From an uncultured Algibacter sp. (GTDB lineage Bacteria > Bacteroidota > Bacteroidia > Flavobacteriales > Flavobacteriaceae), in the NCBI GenBank assembly GCA_947502405.1, contig CANMZT010000019.1:1-56873 (forward strand): 56,873 nucleotides of DNA, in the 5' to 3' direction. The position numbers and the translations under genes are program-made. The notes under the pieces are model-generated. The model was given only the letters and a program-made list of their open reading frames with translations. It did no database searches and was not told the origin of the DNA. Shown one piece after another: positions 18,901 through 27,064 of the stretch (positions are counted from its first letter, which is position 1; every line of letters begins with the position of its first letter).

Positions 18901-19005
18901 TTGATAATCCACCAAACTACTTGTATATGTAGCAGATTGCTGCGCTAAAATTTGAAAACTAAAACTTATAGCAACTACTAGTGAAAGAAAACTTTTTTTA
19001 GTCAT
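15985..19005 (-). CDS. Long periplasmic tetratricopeptide-repeat protein
   Basis: 1006 residues from the ATG at 19005. An in-frame upstream start would place 24 polar residues before a clear signal peptide (MTKKSFLSLVVAISFSFQILAQ), so 19005 is preferred. After the signal the whole protein consists of TPR units of about 34 residues, for example ALSLYNNQQYRAAQSMF, AISEFNKIVGGTNAIAQNAY and AMKAYNQLNSEYRMSSFVPK. The later ones resemble YbgF/BamD-type repeats. It probably forms a large periplasmic scaffold working with the downstream barrel protein. No enzymatic motif is seen. Confidence 0.85.
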   Translation of the reverse strand: MTKKSFLSLVVAISFSFQILAQQSATYTSSLVDYQKALSLYNNQQYRAAQSMFSNVKKTANETILQSNCTYYIANCAVRLNQQNADQLIENFVKEYPTSTKRNTAFIDVADYYFENSKYAYASKWYKKVDENALAKKEREKFYFNYGYTAFTTKNYKTAKKYLSRVESSQEFGSQAKYYIGFMAYEGDDYDKANEYFEQVNDQERYKEKLSYYQADLNFKLGKFENAIQLAKERLGSSDEAEVSELSKIIGESYFNLEQYAEAIPFLKAYKGKRGKWNNTDFYQLGYAYYKQKDFENAISEFNKIVGGTNAIAQNAYYHLGESYINLNKKQEALNAFRNASQMGFDLKIQEDAWLNYAKISYEIGNPYQSAPQVLAGYLEKYPETPYKEEIETLLIDSYITSKNYKEALKLLENKKSFENKVAYQKVAFYRGLELYNEGDYQEAEALFDASLKESLEPKYTSRATFWKAEADYNLTNYDDALVGFKQFQQMNEASNTPEIENINYNVAYTYFKLKNYGKATAYFNRFISNKKEDKVRLNDAYLRLGDGHFVSSQYQSAITAYEKAIQLNEIDSDYPAFQKAISVGYAGNTSKKIKELEQFISQYSKSKLRDDALYELGNSLVKANETDKAMKAYNQLNSEYRMSSFVPKSLLRQGLVYYNGSENERALTKFKKVAGDYPGTPEAVQAVSTARLIYIDLGQVDAYANWVKQLDYVEVTDADLDNTTYEAAEKQYLENNTDKAIRQFNGYLNQFPNGIHALQSHFYLAQMYYKKDLLENAAPHYKYVVDASQSEFTEEALSRLSQFYLESKSWNKAIPILKRLEEEANYPQNIVFAQSNLMKANYQLENYDNAVAYAEKVLNSSKIDNKIKGDAHIIIARSAMKTGDETKAKSAYAKVERVATGETAAEALYFNAYFKNKEANYKGSNASVQKLAKDFSGYKYYSAKGLVLMAKNYYALDDAFQATYILESVIQNFPEFEDVVSEAKTELRKIKREEAKTNSSIVSED

Positions 19006-19506
19006 TCTTGGATTAATTTTAAATTTAGAATCAAAGATAAATAAAGGCTCTTTGTTTTTGTTATAAGTAAAAAACAAAAATCTTTTATTTTAGATTCCCG
19101 TTTTATTCATCGTTAGATATTCTATAATAATGAATTCATGAATCTTTCGATTTCACGGGAATGACAAATTCAACTGAAACCTCGATAAAACTATCTCGGA
19201 GTTAGTTTTTATTTAAACTAAATCCTATAACGTAATAATCGTGCCATAATTATAAACCAACTTATTAAATGTTAAAAAAAGACAAGAATACTAAAGACCG
19301 AAGCTAGAAGTTTTGGTTGAAACTACATTCAATTTTTTTATTTCAAATTTTGTAATTTAATATTGAATCTGAAAAAATGACTGTAAGTAAACACTATTGA
19401 TTGTAGTTTTGCTTACAACTATTCCAAACTTTTTACGTTTAGTTTTTACTTTCAAGTTTTAAATAATACATTTACCACAGTCAACAAAAAGAACCTAATT
19501 TAATTT
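19006..19506. other. Divergent intergenic region between TPR and ftsE genes
   Basis: 501 bp without a gene. It holds a family C module (19147-19168, ending GGGAATGACA). It also holds an inverted repeat TGTAAGTAAA (19382-19391) / TTTGCTTACA (19408-19417) overlapping a perfect -7 box TAGTTTTG (19404-19411), and a second weaker box TACATTTA (19467-19474) nearer ftsE. The remainder is AT-rich with nothing I recognise. Confidence 0.4.
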
Positions 19507-20190
19507 ATGTCTACTCCTATTTTACAATTAAAAGATGCTTCTATTTTTCAGGGTGATAATTTAGTCCTCTCTGATGTTAATGTAGAAATTAACAAAGGAG
19601 ATTTCGTGTATTTAATTGGAAAAACAGGAACTGGAAAAAGTAGTTTTATGAAAACACTTTATGCCGATTTACCACTTACTGAAGGTGAAGGCCATATTGT
19701 TGATTTCGATTTAAAAACCTTAAAAGAAAAAGACATTCCTTTTTTAAGACGAAAATTAGGTGTTGTTTTCCAAGATTTTAAATTACTGAGTGATAGGACT
19801 ATTAATGATAATTTACTTTTTGTTTTAAAAGCTACAGGTTGGAAAGACAAGGACAAAATGAAATCAAGAATTGAAGACGTTTTGACTAAAGTAGACATGA
19901 AAACTAAAGGCTTTAAATTCCCGCACGAACTTTCTGGTGGCGAACAACAACGTGTAGCTATTGCCAGAGCCTTGTTAAATGACCCCGAACTAATTTTAGC
20001 AGATGAACCTACTGGGAATCTAGACCCACAAACAAGTGTTGAAGTTATGGAGGTATTGCAAGATATAAACAAAAATGGCAATACCATTTTAATGGCTACA
20101 CACGACTATGCTTTGTTACTAAAATACCCAAGTAAAACTCTAAAATGTGATGAGAATCAGGTTTATGAGGTAGTGCAGCGTAAAGGATAA
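19507..20190 (+). CDS. ftsE: Cell division ATP-binding protein FtsE
   Basis: 227-residue ABC ATPase: Walker A GKTGTGKS (38-45), Q-loop VFQD (87-90), signature LSGGEQQRVAIARAL (142-156), Walker B LILADEPTGNLD (162-173), and switch histidine ATHD (197-200). Length and the DRTINDNLLFVLKATGW block fit FtsE rather than a lipoprotein exporter. FtsE pairs with the membrane protein FtsX to control peptidoglycan hydrolases at the septum. No ftsX is adjacent here. The downstream methyltransferase begins 3 nt after its stop, so the glycan genes may share its transcript. Confidence 0.82.
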   Translation: MSTPILQLKDASIFQGDNLVLSDVNVEINKGDFVYLIGKTGTGKSSFMKTLYADLPLTEGEGHIVDFDLKTLKEKDIPFLRRKLGVVFQDFKLLSDRTINDNLLFVLKATGWKDKDKMKSRIEDVLTKVDMKTKGFKFPHELSGGEQQRVAIARALLNDPELILADEPTGNLDPQTSVEVMEVLQDINKNGNTILMATHDYALLLKYPSKTLKCDENQVYEVVQRKG

Positions 20191-20193
20191 TTT

Positions 20194-20934
20194 ATGTATA
20201 GTTTCATAAAAAAAACTTTAAAATCTATTATCTCTAAACAGTTTCTGTTTAAAAACGAATTACGTTTTAGATGCTTTTACGGTATCCTATACTCTGGAAA
20301 AAAACATCAATGTAATATTTGTAAAAAACAACTAAAGGCCTTTGTTAAATTACATAACGAAGATTTATTGTGCCCTTTTTGTGGTAGTTTATCTAGAAAT
20401 AGGAGGCTATGGAAATTACTTAATGACGACAAAGTACTGAAGGGAAATATTTTGCATTTCTCCCCTTCAAGAAATCTTTACAGAACATTAAAAGCAAAGC
20501 CTGAAATCAATTATTTTAGTTCTGATTTTGAAAATGAATTTCTTGCAGATTATAGATTTGACATAACTAACATAAGACAAAACAATGAAACTTTTGATGC
20601 AATAATATGTTATCATATATTAGAGCATATAATTGATGATCAAAAAGCAATGTCTGAAATATACCGTGTTTTAAAACCAAATGGTAAAATCTACATTCAA
20701 ACGCCTTTTAAAACTGGGGATATTTATGAGAATAACAAAATTATTACACCAGAAGAGAGGTTGGAACACTTTGGACAAGAAGATCATGTAAGAATCTATT
20801 CTGTAGAGGGTTTAACAAAACGCTTAGAAAAGGCTTCCTTCAAAGTAGAACAAAAACTATTTATAGAAGAAAATGAAGAAGATTTTTATTTGGGTTTAAA
20901 AACATCTGAAACGGTATTAATCGCAAAAAAATAA
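20194..20934 (+). CDS. Zinc-ribbon plus SAM-dependent methyltransferase
   Basis: 246 residues. An N-terminal four-cysteine zinc ribbon is present (C40-x2-C43 and C60-x2-C63), then a methyltransferase-11-like domain. FDAIICYHILEHIIDD is the motif-IV-like region and YRVLKPNGKIYIQTPF the following strand block. Methyltransferases with this ribbon occur in surface-glycan clusters. Here it begins 3 nt after ftsE and its stop overlaps the next glycosyltransferase start by 1 bp. Likely role: methylation of a sugar or lipid carrier in glycan synthesis (inference). Confidence 0.78.
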   Translation: MYSFIKKTLKSIISKQFLFKNELRFRCFYGILYSGKKHQCNICKKQLKAFVKLHNEDLLCPFCGSLSRNRRLWKLLNDDKVLKGNILHFSPSRNLYRTLKAKPEINYFSSDFENEFLADYRFDITNIRQNNETFDAIICYHILEHIIDDQKAMSEIYRVLKPNGKIYIQTPFKTGDIYENNKIITPEERLEHFGQEDHVRIYSVEGLTKRLEKASFKVEQKLFIEENEEDFYLGLKTSETVLIAKK

Positions 20935-21788
20935 TGCTATCCATTTTAATTCCTACATATAATTATAACATTATAACTTTAGTGGAAGCATTACATAGCC
21001 AATGTAAAACATGCCAAATAGAGTTTGAAATAATTGCTTATGATGATGGTTCTGAGTCCGAATTGAATTCAATAAACACTAAAATAAACACATTAGACTT
21101 TTCTACTTTTAAAGAACTACCTGAAAACATTGGACGAAGTGCCATTAGAAACTTATTGGCAAAAAATGCTAAATATCAAATACTGCTTTTTGTTGATGCT
21201 GGAACCTTTCCAAAGCATGATAACTTTATTGAAAACTATCTTAATCATAAAAATGAAAAAGTGGTAAGTGGTGGAATGACGCACCTTGAACTCCCCCCAA
21301 AAAAGCCTTATCGATTGAGATGGCTATACACAAAAAAGCGTGAGTTTAAAACCTTATGTTCATCAAATTTTATGATTAATAAAAATGTATTTCTATCGAA
21401 TCCTTTTGATGAAACTTTAAAAAAATACGGGTACGAGGATGTTTTGTTTTTTGAAGAATTAGCAGCTAAAAACATAAAAACATTATTTATTAATAACCCT
21501 GTGATTCATAGCGCGGATGATGATTCTGATAGATTTTTAGAAAAAACTGAGCTAGCTATTGAAAATTTAATTGACTTAGTTGAAAATAAAAAAATTGATG
21601 CAAAAAGTCAAAAAATGTATCGGCTTTACAACAAGTTAAATAAGATGAAGTTAGTTACAATTACTGCAAAATTCTACAAAGCTGTAAAACCTTTACTTTT
21701 AAGAAATTTTAAATCATCATATGCATCCATGTTTCTTTTCGATGTATATAGAATTGGGTACTTTTGCCACATAAAAACTAGAAAATGA
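20934..21788 (+). CDS. Glycosyltransferase family 2
   Basis: 284-residue GT-A enzyme, cytoplasmic or peripheral. The N-terminus MLSILIPTYNYN and IIAYDDGSESE form the nucleotide-sugar site. ILLFVDAGTFPKHDNFI holds the metal site in a variant form (DAG rather than DxD). A central block GGMTHLELPPKKPYRLRW is followed by YGYEDVLFFEELA, which carries the ED acid pair expected for the catalytic base. It overlaps the preceding gene by 1 bp (TAATG) and the next by 4 bp (ATGA). Sugar and acceptor are unknown. Confidence 0.85.
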   Translation: MLSILIPTYNYNIITLVEALHSQCKTCQIEFEIIAYDDGSESELNSINTKINTLDFSTFKELPENIGRSAIRNLLAKNAKYQILLFVDAGTFPKHDNFIENYLNHKNEKVVSGGMTHLELPPKKPYRLRWLYTKKREFKTLCSSNFMINKNVFLSNPFDETLKKYGYEDVLFFEELAAKNIKTLFINNPVIHSADDDSDRFLEKTELAIENLIDLVENKKIDAKSQKMYRLYNKLNKMKLVTITAKFYKAVKPLLLRNFKSSYASMFLFDVYRIGYFCHIKTRK

Positions 21789-22723
21789 ATCCTTTTTTTT
21801 CAGTAATAATACCCTTATTTAATAAAGAGAAATATATTGAAGCTACATTAAACAGTGTATTAAATCAAACGTTTACTGATTTTGAAGTTGTTATTGTTGA
21901 TGATGGAAGCACAGACAATAGCTTAAACATTGTAAAGAGGAATAAGGACTCCAGAGTTACACTTATAGAGCAAGAAAACAAAGGCGCTTCAGTTGCTAGA
22001 AACAATGCCATTGCCCATGCCAAAGGTAAGTATATTGCTCCATTAGATGCAGATGATATTTGGTACGAAAATCATTTATCTGAACTAAAAAGCTTAATTA
22101 ACTTGTTTCCTAGTGCCGGTGTATTTTGTAATAATTATCAAGTAAAATTAAATAAGCATCTGGTAAAAAAGGCTAATTTCAATTTTGATTATGATGATGA
22201 GCCTTTAATAATACCAGACTTTTTTGATGCAAATATTTACAATTACATAGCAACATCCTCCTCATCTGCTTTTTTAAAAACTCACTTTATTAAGTTAGGC
22301 ACTTATGATACCAGTTTGAGAACTGCACAAGATTTAGATATCTGGATTAAGTTTGCCTTAAACTACAAAATTGCATTTAACCCTTGTATTACAATGACTT
22401 ACAACCATTTTGATGATACAAGTTTATCAAATAGTAATTATAATACAGACCGTTATAATTTTATCGCTTTCTATAAAGAAGAAGAAAAAAAGAATCCTTC
22501 ATTAAAAAAGTATTTAGATGTTAATAGGTATGCCGTTTCGTTAAGATGTATTGCTAGCGGAGAAAAAGAATTGTACAGAAAATTAAAAAGCGAAATAGAT
22601 TATAAAAACTTGAATTTGAAGCAAAAACTTCTCATTAATTCACCAAAATTTGTTATCAATACGGCAAAAGGACTTCACAGCATATTAAAAAAGATTGGAT
22701 TTTATTGGTCGGCTAATAGTTAA
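21785..22723 (+). CDS. Glycosyltransferase family 2
   Basis: 312-residue GT-A inverting glycosyltransferase. FSVIIPLFNKEKYIEATLNS at the start, then EVVIVDDGSTDNSLNIV, GASVARNNAIAHAKGKYIAPLDADDIWY (DAD metal-binding triplet) and TAQDLDIWIKFAL. All are standard GT2 motifs with canonical acidic residues. It is the last gene of the plus-strand run that starts at ftsE and overlaps its predecessor by 4 bp. The 237-bp convergent gap behind it has only AT-rich sequence and no strong terminator hairpin. Confidence 0.88.
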   Translation: MNPFFSVIIPLFNKEKYIEATLNSVLNQTFTDFEVVIVDDGSTDNSLNIVKRNKDSRVTLIEQENKGASVARNNAIAHAKGKYIAPLDADDIWYENHLSELKSLINLFPSAGVFCNNYQVKLNKHLVKKANFNFDYDDEPLIIPDFFDANIYNYIATSSSSAFLKTHFIKLGTYDTSLRTAQDLDIWIKFALNYKIAFNPCITMTYNHFDDTSLSNSNYNTDRYNFIAFYKEEEKKNPSLKKYLDVNRYAVSLRCIASGEKELYRKLKSEIDYKNLNLKQKLLINSPKFVINTAKGLHSILKKIGFYWSANS

Positions 22724-22960
22724 AACCATTTTCATCTGTGACTTGAGCCTAAGAAAAGGTTACGGTTAAACCAATTTATAAAAATAATTTTTTTATAATA
22801 AAATAGAATTAAAAGTTAATAACTCTTAAAAATATTTTATCTACTTAAAATGCATTAAGAAAAAAAACAAACTTGTTAACAATTCTTACTTTTTTAGATA
22901 TACTGCTGTGGGAAAACCGTAAATTCAACTTTATAATTAGAATAGAGAAATTCATTAAAA

Positions 22961-24034
22961 TTACTTTTTCAATAATTCATCCCAGTTTTTAGAAATATTC
23001 TCAAATGAAAATTTTTTAACACTACATTTAGCATTACTCTTACAAGTATTATAAAGTGTTTTATTTTCAATAAAACTATTAAATGCATTTGCTAGAGCAA
23101 ATATGTTATGGTTTTCGACTAATAGACCATTATAGCCATGTTTAATGATTTCATTGGGGCCAGATTTACAATCTACGGAAATTACAGGTGTGCCACATGC
23201 TAAAGATTCTATTAAAACCCTAGGAAAACCCTCATAATAACTAGTTAGCGTAGTGAAAATTGCTTTTTTCACATAAGGAAATGGATTTTTTAAAAATGGT
23301 ATATGGTACACTTTGTCTTTTAGTTCTAAACTATTTATTTTTTCCTTCAATAAACCTAAATCGTCTCCTTGACCTATTAGACAAAGTTTTATATCATTTT
23401 TAGATAAAATAGATTTTTTGTAAGCTTCAAGTAAAAGGTCAAAATTTTTAACACTATTTTCTATTCTACCATACCACAAAACAAATTTATCATTGATATC
23501 TAAACTTTCTTTGGCCAAAACATTAATTTTATCGATTTTAACAGGGTTATATATTTGGCTTATATTTTTTAATTTATAATTGTGAATTATAGCCTTTTTT
23601 ATCTGTTTACTTACGGCTACAAGTGTTGTCTTTTTACCATAAAGTATTCTGACTAGTAATTTACTATTTGGGAAGTACTTTTTTAAATAAAAACTACGTA
23701 CTACTGATATCTTTTTTTTACTTTTAAAAACAAAGTTGTACAAGATGTATTCTTTCAAAAATTGAGGTCTGGTTCGATTATCGATAATGATATCAAAATC
23801 ATATTCTCTAAAAAAGAATCTTAAAATTTTAATCTTTTTAAAATCCGATAAATTAGTTCCAAAGCTATCTTCTAAATTAAATAATTTACCGGCAAATTCA
23901 TAATCAATATCATTTTTCGTGATTAGGATATGAACTTCATAATTAAGATCGGAAAGTATTTGAGAGAGTATAGCACTAGATCTTTCCGCTCCACCTTTAC
24001 CTAAAGAAGTTGTAACTATGCAAACTTTTTTCAT
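22961..24034 (-). CDS. Glycosyltransferase family 4
   Basis: 357-residue GT-B retaining glycosyltransferase. The N-terminal domain begins CIVTTSLGKGGAERSSAIL (donor or acceptor Gly-rich loop). The C-terminal domain has FVLWYGRIENSVKNFDLLLEA and the canonical E-x7-E motif in YYEGFPRVLIESLACGTPVIS. It lies 9 nt after the EptA-like gene in a minus-strand run with two flippases, so it likely acts in the assembly of the same surface glycan. Confidence 0.88.
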   Translation of the reverse strand: MKKVCIVTTSLGKGGAERSSAILSQILSDLNYEVHILITKNDIDYEFAGKLFNLEDSFGTNLSDFKKIKILRFFFREYDFDIIIDNRTRPQFLKEYILYNFVFKSKKKISVVRSFYLKKYFPNSKLLVRILYGKKTTLVAVSKQIKKAIIHNYKLKNISQIYNPVKIDKINVLAKESLDINDKFVLWYGRIENSVKNFDLLLEAYKKSILSKNDIKLCLIGQGDDLGLLKEKINSLELKDKVYHIPFLKNPFPYVKKAIFTTLTSYYEGFPRVLIESLACGTPVISVDCKSGPNEIIKHGYNGLLVENHNIFALANAFNSFIENKTLYNTCKSNAKCSVKKFSFENISKNWDELLKK

Positions 24035-24043
24035 CTTAAAATT

Positions 24044-25681
24044 TTAATTAAAAAAGTTATCGTAGTCTATAGTATCTTTTATAATACGCTTTCGCTCTTT
24101 AAAATACTTACTAAAAATACTACGAGTGGAATCAACTTCTGAAGCATTTATATTAACCAAATCTGCAATTGAATGAAACAAGTCATCAATCATATATTTT
24201 GAATTCAAGTTTGGGTAAATATTTTTTTTAATTTTATACTTTTCAGATTGCCACAATAACATTGGGATTTCATAAAGATTTTTTGTTAAATTTCCTTCTC
24301 TAAAATGACCTGAAAACTCAATGTTTTCGTAGACTTCTTCTCCATGGTCTGAAAAATATAGCACAAAACTATTGGCTTGTACTTTTTTAATTGATTCAAT
24401 AGCTTTAGTTATTATATAATCTGTATATCTTACAGCATTATCATACGCATTAATTTCATCATAAACAGCTTGTTTTCTAAATTTACTTTTTGGTATATCA
24501 CCATTAAAAAAATTAAAATTCTCGGAGTATCGATATCTATAATTAAAATGTGTTCCTAACGTATGTAAAAAAATAACTTTTTTATTTCCCTTTTCTAGTA
24601 AAATTTCATTCAATTTTTCTATTAAAACTTCATCTAAAATTGTTTCTTCTTTTAAGTTTTTTATGTTTAAGAAGTATGATTTATGAGCTCCTAATCCTAT
24701 TTTAGTAATATGTGAGTCATTAACTCCTATAGGTTTTTGATTAGAAATCCAATAGGTTTTAAAATTTGCTTGATTTAATAATTGTATTATTGAGCCTTCA
24801 TATTTAGCATTTAAGTTTTCATAATTACCTAAAGTCAAAGCTTTTGTTAAACTAGCGATAGTATATGTTTCTGGACTAATAACATCATTATATACTAGCA
24901 AATCATCTTTAATCTCTTCTAGTAAAGGGGTAGTATTTCTATAATAACCATATATTCCTAAATGCCCTCTAGCTGTAGACTCACCTATAATTACAACATA
25001 TACTTCTGGTTCTTCTGTCTCAAAACTTCTTGAAATATTATTAAAATTACCAATTTTGTTATTAACATAATTATCTAACTTTTTAGATTCGTTGTAATAT
25101 TCTACACTTGCTCTAACAGCCATATATGGTAAATTATATATAATTAGGAGAGACAGTTTCAAAAATAATGAGAATCCAATAAACAATCCTAAAATTTTTA
25201 ATTTATAAGTTTTAGACTTGTTTAAGCTTGTAAAAACTATTTTTTTTAATCTTAATAAAGTTATCAGAATTACTATAGAAATAATAACAATAAAAAAGAT
25301 AATTTGATTATCTATATAAAACCCCAAAAATTCTTTAGTTTCTTCAGAATTAGTATCTAACATTACAAAAATCGCAGATGAACTAAATGTAGTTTTGAAT
25401 AAATAATAATAAATAGTTTCAATACAAATACTTATTGAAAAGATTGAATAAAGAACTATAAACACTAATTTATTCAATTTTTTGTTAGAAATAATTAAAT
25501 GTGGGCATATCAATATAAGTGCAAATAAAATATTCTCAACTAAATTTAAAAAAACACTTTTTGAGATTTCATTAAAAAAAATATCAAATAGAAAAGCTAT
25601 AAGTATAACTAATAAATATTTAAAAAAAACGGCTTTAAAAACCTTCATATTAATATTGTGACTTATCAGATACCTGTTCAT
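24044..25681 (-). CDS. Phosphoethanolamine transferase, EptA-like
   Basis: 545 residues. Five N-terminal membrane helices (up to about 190) precede a periplasmic sulfatase-fold domain. The metal and catalytic residues of EptA-type enzymes line up in order and spacing: E234 in IIGEST, nucleophile T272 in SPETYTIASLT, H378 in LGTH, D445-H446 in YFSDHGEE, and H459. Such enzymes move phosphoethanolamine from phosphatidylethanolamine to lipid A or another glycan. The start at 25681 overlaps the flippase stop by 4 bp (ATGA); a second Met at residue 12 is possible. Confidence 0.87.
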   Translation of the reverse strand: MNRYLISHNINMKVFKAVFFKYLLVILIAFLFDIFFNEISKSVFLNLVENILFALILICPHLIISNKKLNKLVFIVLYSIFSISICIETIYYYLFKTTFSSSAIFVMLDTNSEETKEFLGFYIDNQIIFFIVIISIVILITLLRLKKIVFTSLNKSKTYKLKILGLFIGFSLFLKLSLLIIYNLPYMAVRASVEYYNESKKLDNYVNNKIGNFNNISRSFETEEPEVYVVIIGESTARGHLGIYGYYRNTTPLLEEIKDDLLVYNDVISPETYTIASLTKALTLGNYENLNAKYEGSIIQLLNQANFKTYWISNQKPIGVNDSHITKIGLGAHKSYFLNIKNLKEETILDEVLIEKLNEILLEKGNKKVIFLHTLGTHFNYRYRYSENFNFFNGDIPKSKFRKQAVYDEINAYDNAVRYTDYIITKAIESIKKVQANSFVLYFSDHGEEVYENIEFSGHFREGNLTKNLYEIPMLLWQSEKYKIKKNIYPNLNSKYMIDDLFHSIADLVNINASEVDSTRSIFSKYFKERKRIIKDTIDYDNFFN

Positions 25682-26967
25682 AAAATCTTAGCAAATAATT
25701 TATCCCTTAAAATAAAAAGTACCACTATAAAAAATACAATATACCGAACAAAATGAGCTATAACTACACCATCAGTTCCATAATTATCTATAAAATAAAG
25801 TGAAAAACAATAAAACAATAAAACAGACATTAGCTCAGTAAAAATAAAATACCCTATTTGTCTTTTGGCTATAAACTGATAAGATAGAACGATAGCTATA
25901 AACTTTACCAAATCACCCATTAATTGCCATTTAAATAGGCTAGACATCCCCAAAAACTCATTTGTGTATAAGGCTTTAATAATATATACCCTAAAAACAA
26001 AAACTATAAGCATGCCTACAACAAGAAGTGGTAATAACATTTTATAAATTTTGATAATCTCATTTCTAAAATCAAGTATATTTGAAATTTTCGAATAAAC
26101 AGGTAGTATATATAATGGAAAAATTGCTGCTGTGAATTGCATATATATTCTAGAAATAGAAGTCATAGCCGTCCAATTACCAGCCTCAGAAATACTTTGC
26201 TTTTCTTCTATTAAGTGCCTTATCGCAATATCCGTTACATTACTAAAAAATATAACAACAATAGTCATTAAACTATAAGATAATAGTTTGTTTTTAAAAC
26301 TTAAATTAATTTTTATTTCTTTTAGGTCAATATAATTAGTGTAGACTTTATTACTAAAAATAGTGTAGATTATAAATTGTAAAAAAGGAATACTACTAAT
26401 AGCAATTAAACTTCCTACTATTCCAAATTTATAGGTAAGAAAAACAATTAAAAAAGTACTTGCAATTATAATTATTAAACCTATTTTAGAAAATATCTTA
26501 TAAGCCGATAAGCCATTTAGTAAAGCATATAAAATACCATTAATAGCTATAAAAGGGATTGTAAATGCTAAGATTTTAAAAACAAACCCAAACTGTTTAT
26601 CTATTCCAAAAATAGCATCGTTTAAGGTATTGGACCAAAAAAATAAAATAATGAACGATACTATTGAAGCGATTGCTGAAAAAACGAAAACGGTGGAGAA
26701 TAAATTATTTAATTGTCTTTTGTTGTCCTTATATTCTGAAATGTACTTTACTAAACCATTTGATGTACCTAAAACAGAAAATTGCTCAAAAAAGCGATTA
26801 ATATTCTTTAAATTACCTATTAAGGCAATACCTTCTGCCCCAATCAAAATAGCTAAAACTTTCTGAGAAATAAGCGAAAACAACATTCTAACAACCACCA
26901 ATAAGGTGTTTGCCGATGTTACTTTCAATAATAAATTATTTTTTATAAAACTTGGAATCTTCAACAA
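25678..26967 (-). CDS. Polysaccharide flippase (Wzx/MOP), copy 2
   Basis: 429 residues with about 12 membrane helices. An O-antigen translocase-type member of the MOP superfamily that flips lipid-linked oligosaccharides. It is clearly a paralogue of the next gene upstream: both start with a similar 30-residue lead and share the block ILIGAEGIALIGNLKN (IFIGAEGLALIGNLRN there) and a VVIAHFVRYIVFF-type end. It overlaps the EptA-like gene by 4 bp. Confidence 0.85.
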   Translation of the reverse strand: MLKIPSFIKNNLLLKVTSANTLLVVVRMLFSLISQKVLAILIGAEGIALIGNLKNINRFFEQFSVLGTSNGLVKYISEYKDNKRQLNNLFSTVFVFSAIASIVSFIILFFWSNTLNDAIFGIDKQFGFVFKILAFTIPFIAINGILYALLNGLSAYKIFSKIGLIIIIASTFLIVFLTYKFGIVGSLIAISSIPFLQFIIYTIFSNKVYTNYIDLKEIKINLSFKNKLLSYSLMTIVVIFFSNVTDIAIRHLIEEKQSISEAGNWTAMTSISRIYMQFTAAIFPLYILPVYSKISNILDFRNEIIKIYKMLLPLLVVGMLIVFVFRVYIIKALYTNEFLGMSSLFKWQLMGDLVKFIAIVLSYQFIAKRQIGYFIFTELMSVLLFYCFSLYFIDNYGTDGVVIAHFVRYIVFFIVVLFILRDKLFAKIL

Positions 26968-27064
26968 TACAACAGAATAAATTTATAAACCTTTCAGGCA
27001 AGTCACAAGGTATTAAAATTCGAAAAAGAGAACACTACATTCTACAAAAAAAGAAAACAAATAT

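Noticed and set aside
19659-20087. 142-residue open frame opposite ftsE
   Set aside because: It is antisense to a clearly conserved ABC ATPase, with low-complexity Ser/Leu composition typical of a shadow frame.
22724-22960. Small gene or terminator in the convergent gap after the second GT2
   Set aside because: AT-rich with several stops in all frames and only a weak GGTT/AACC stem without a clear T-run; nothing supportable.
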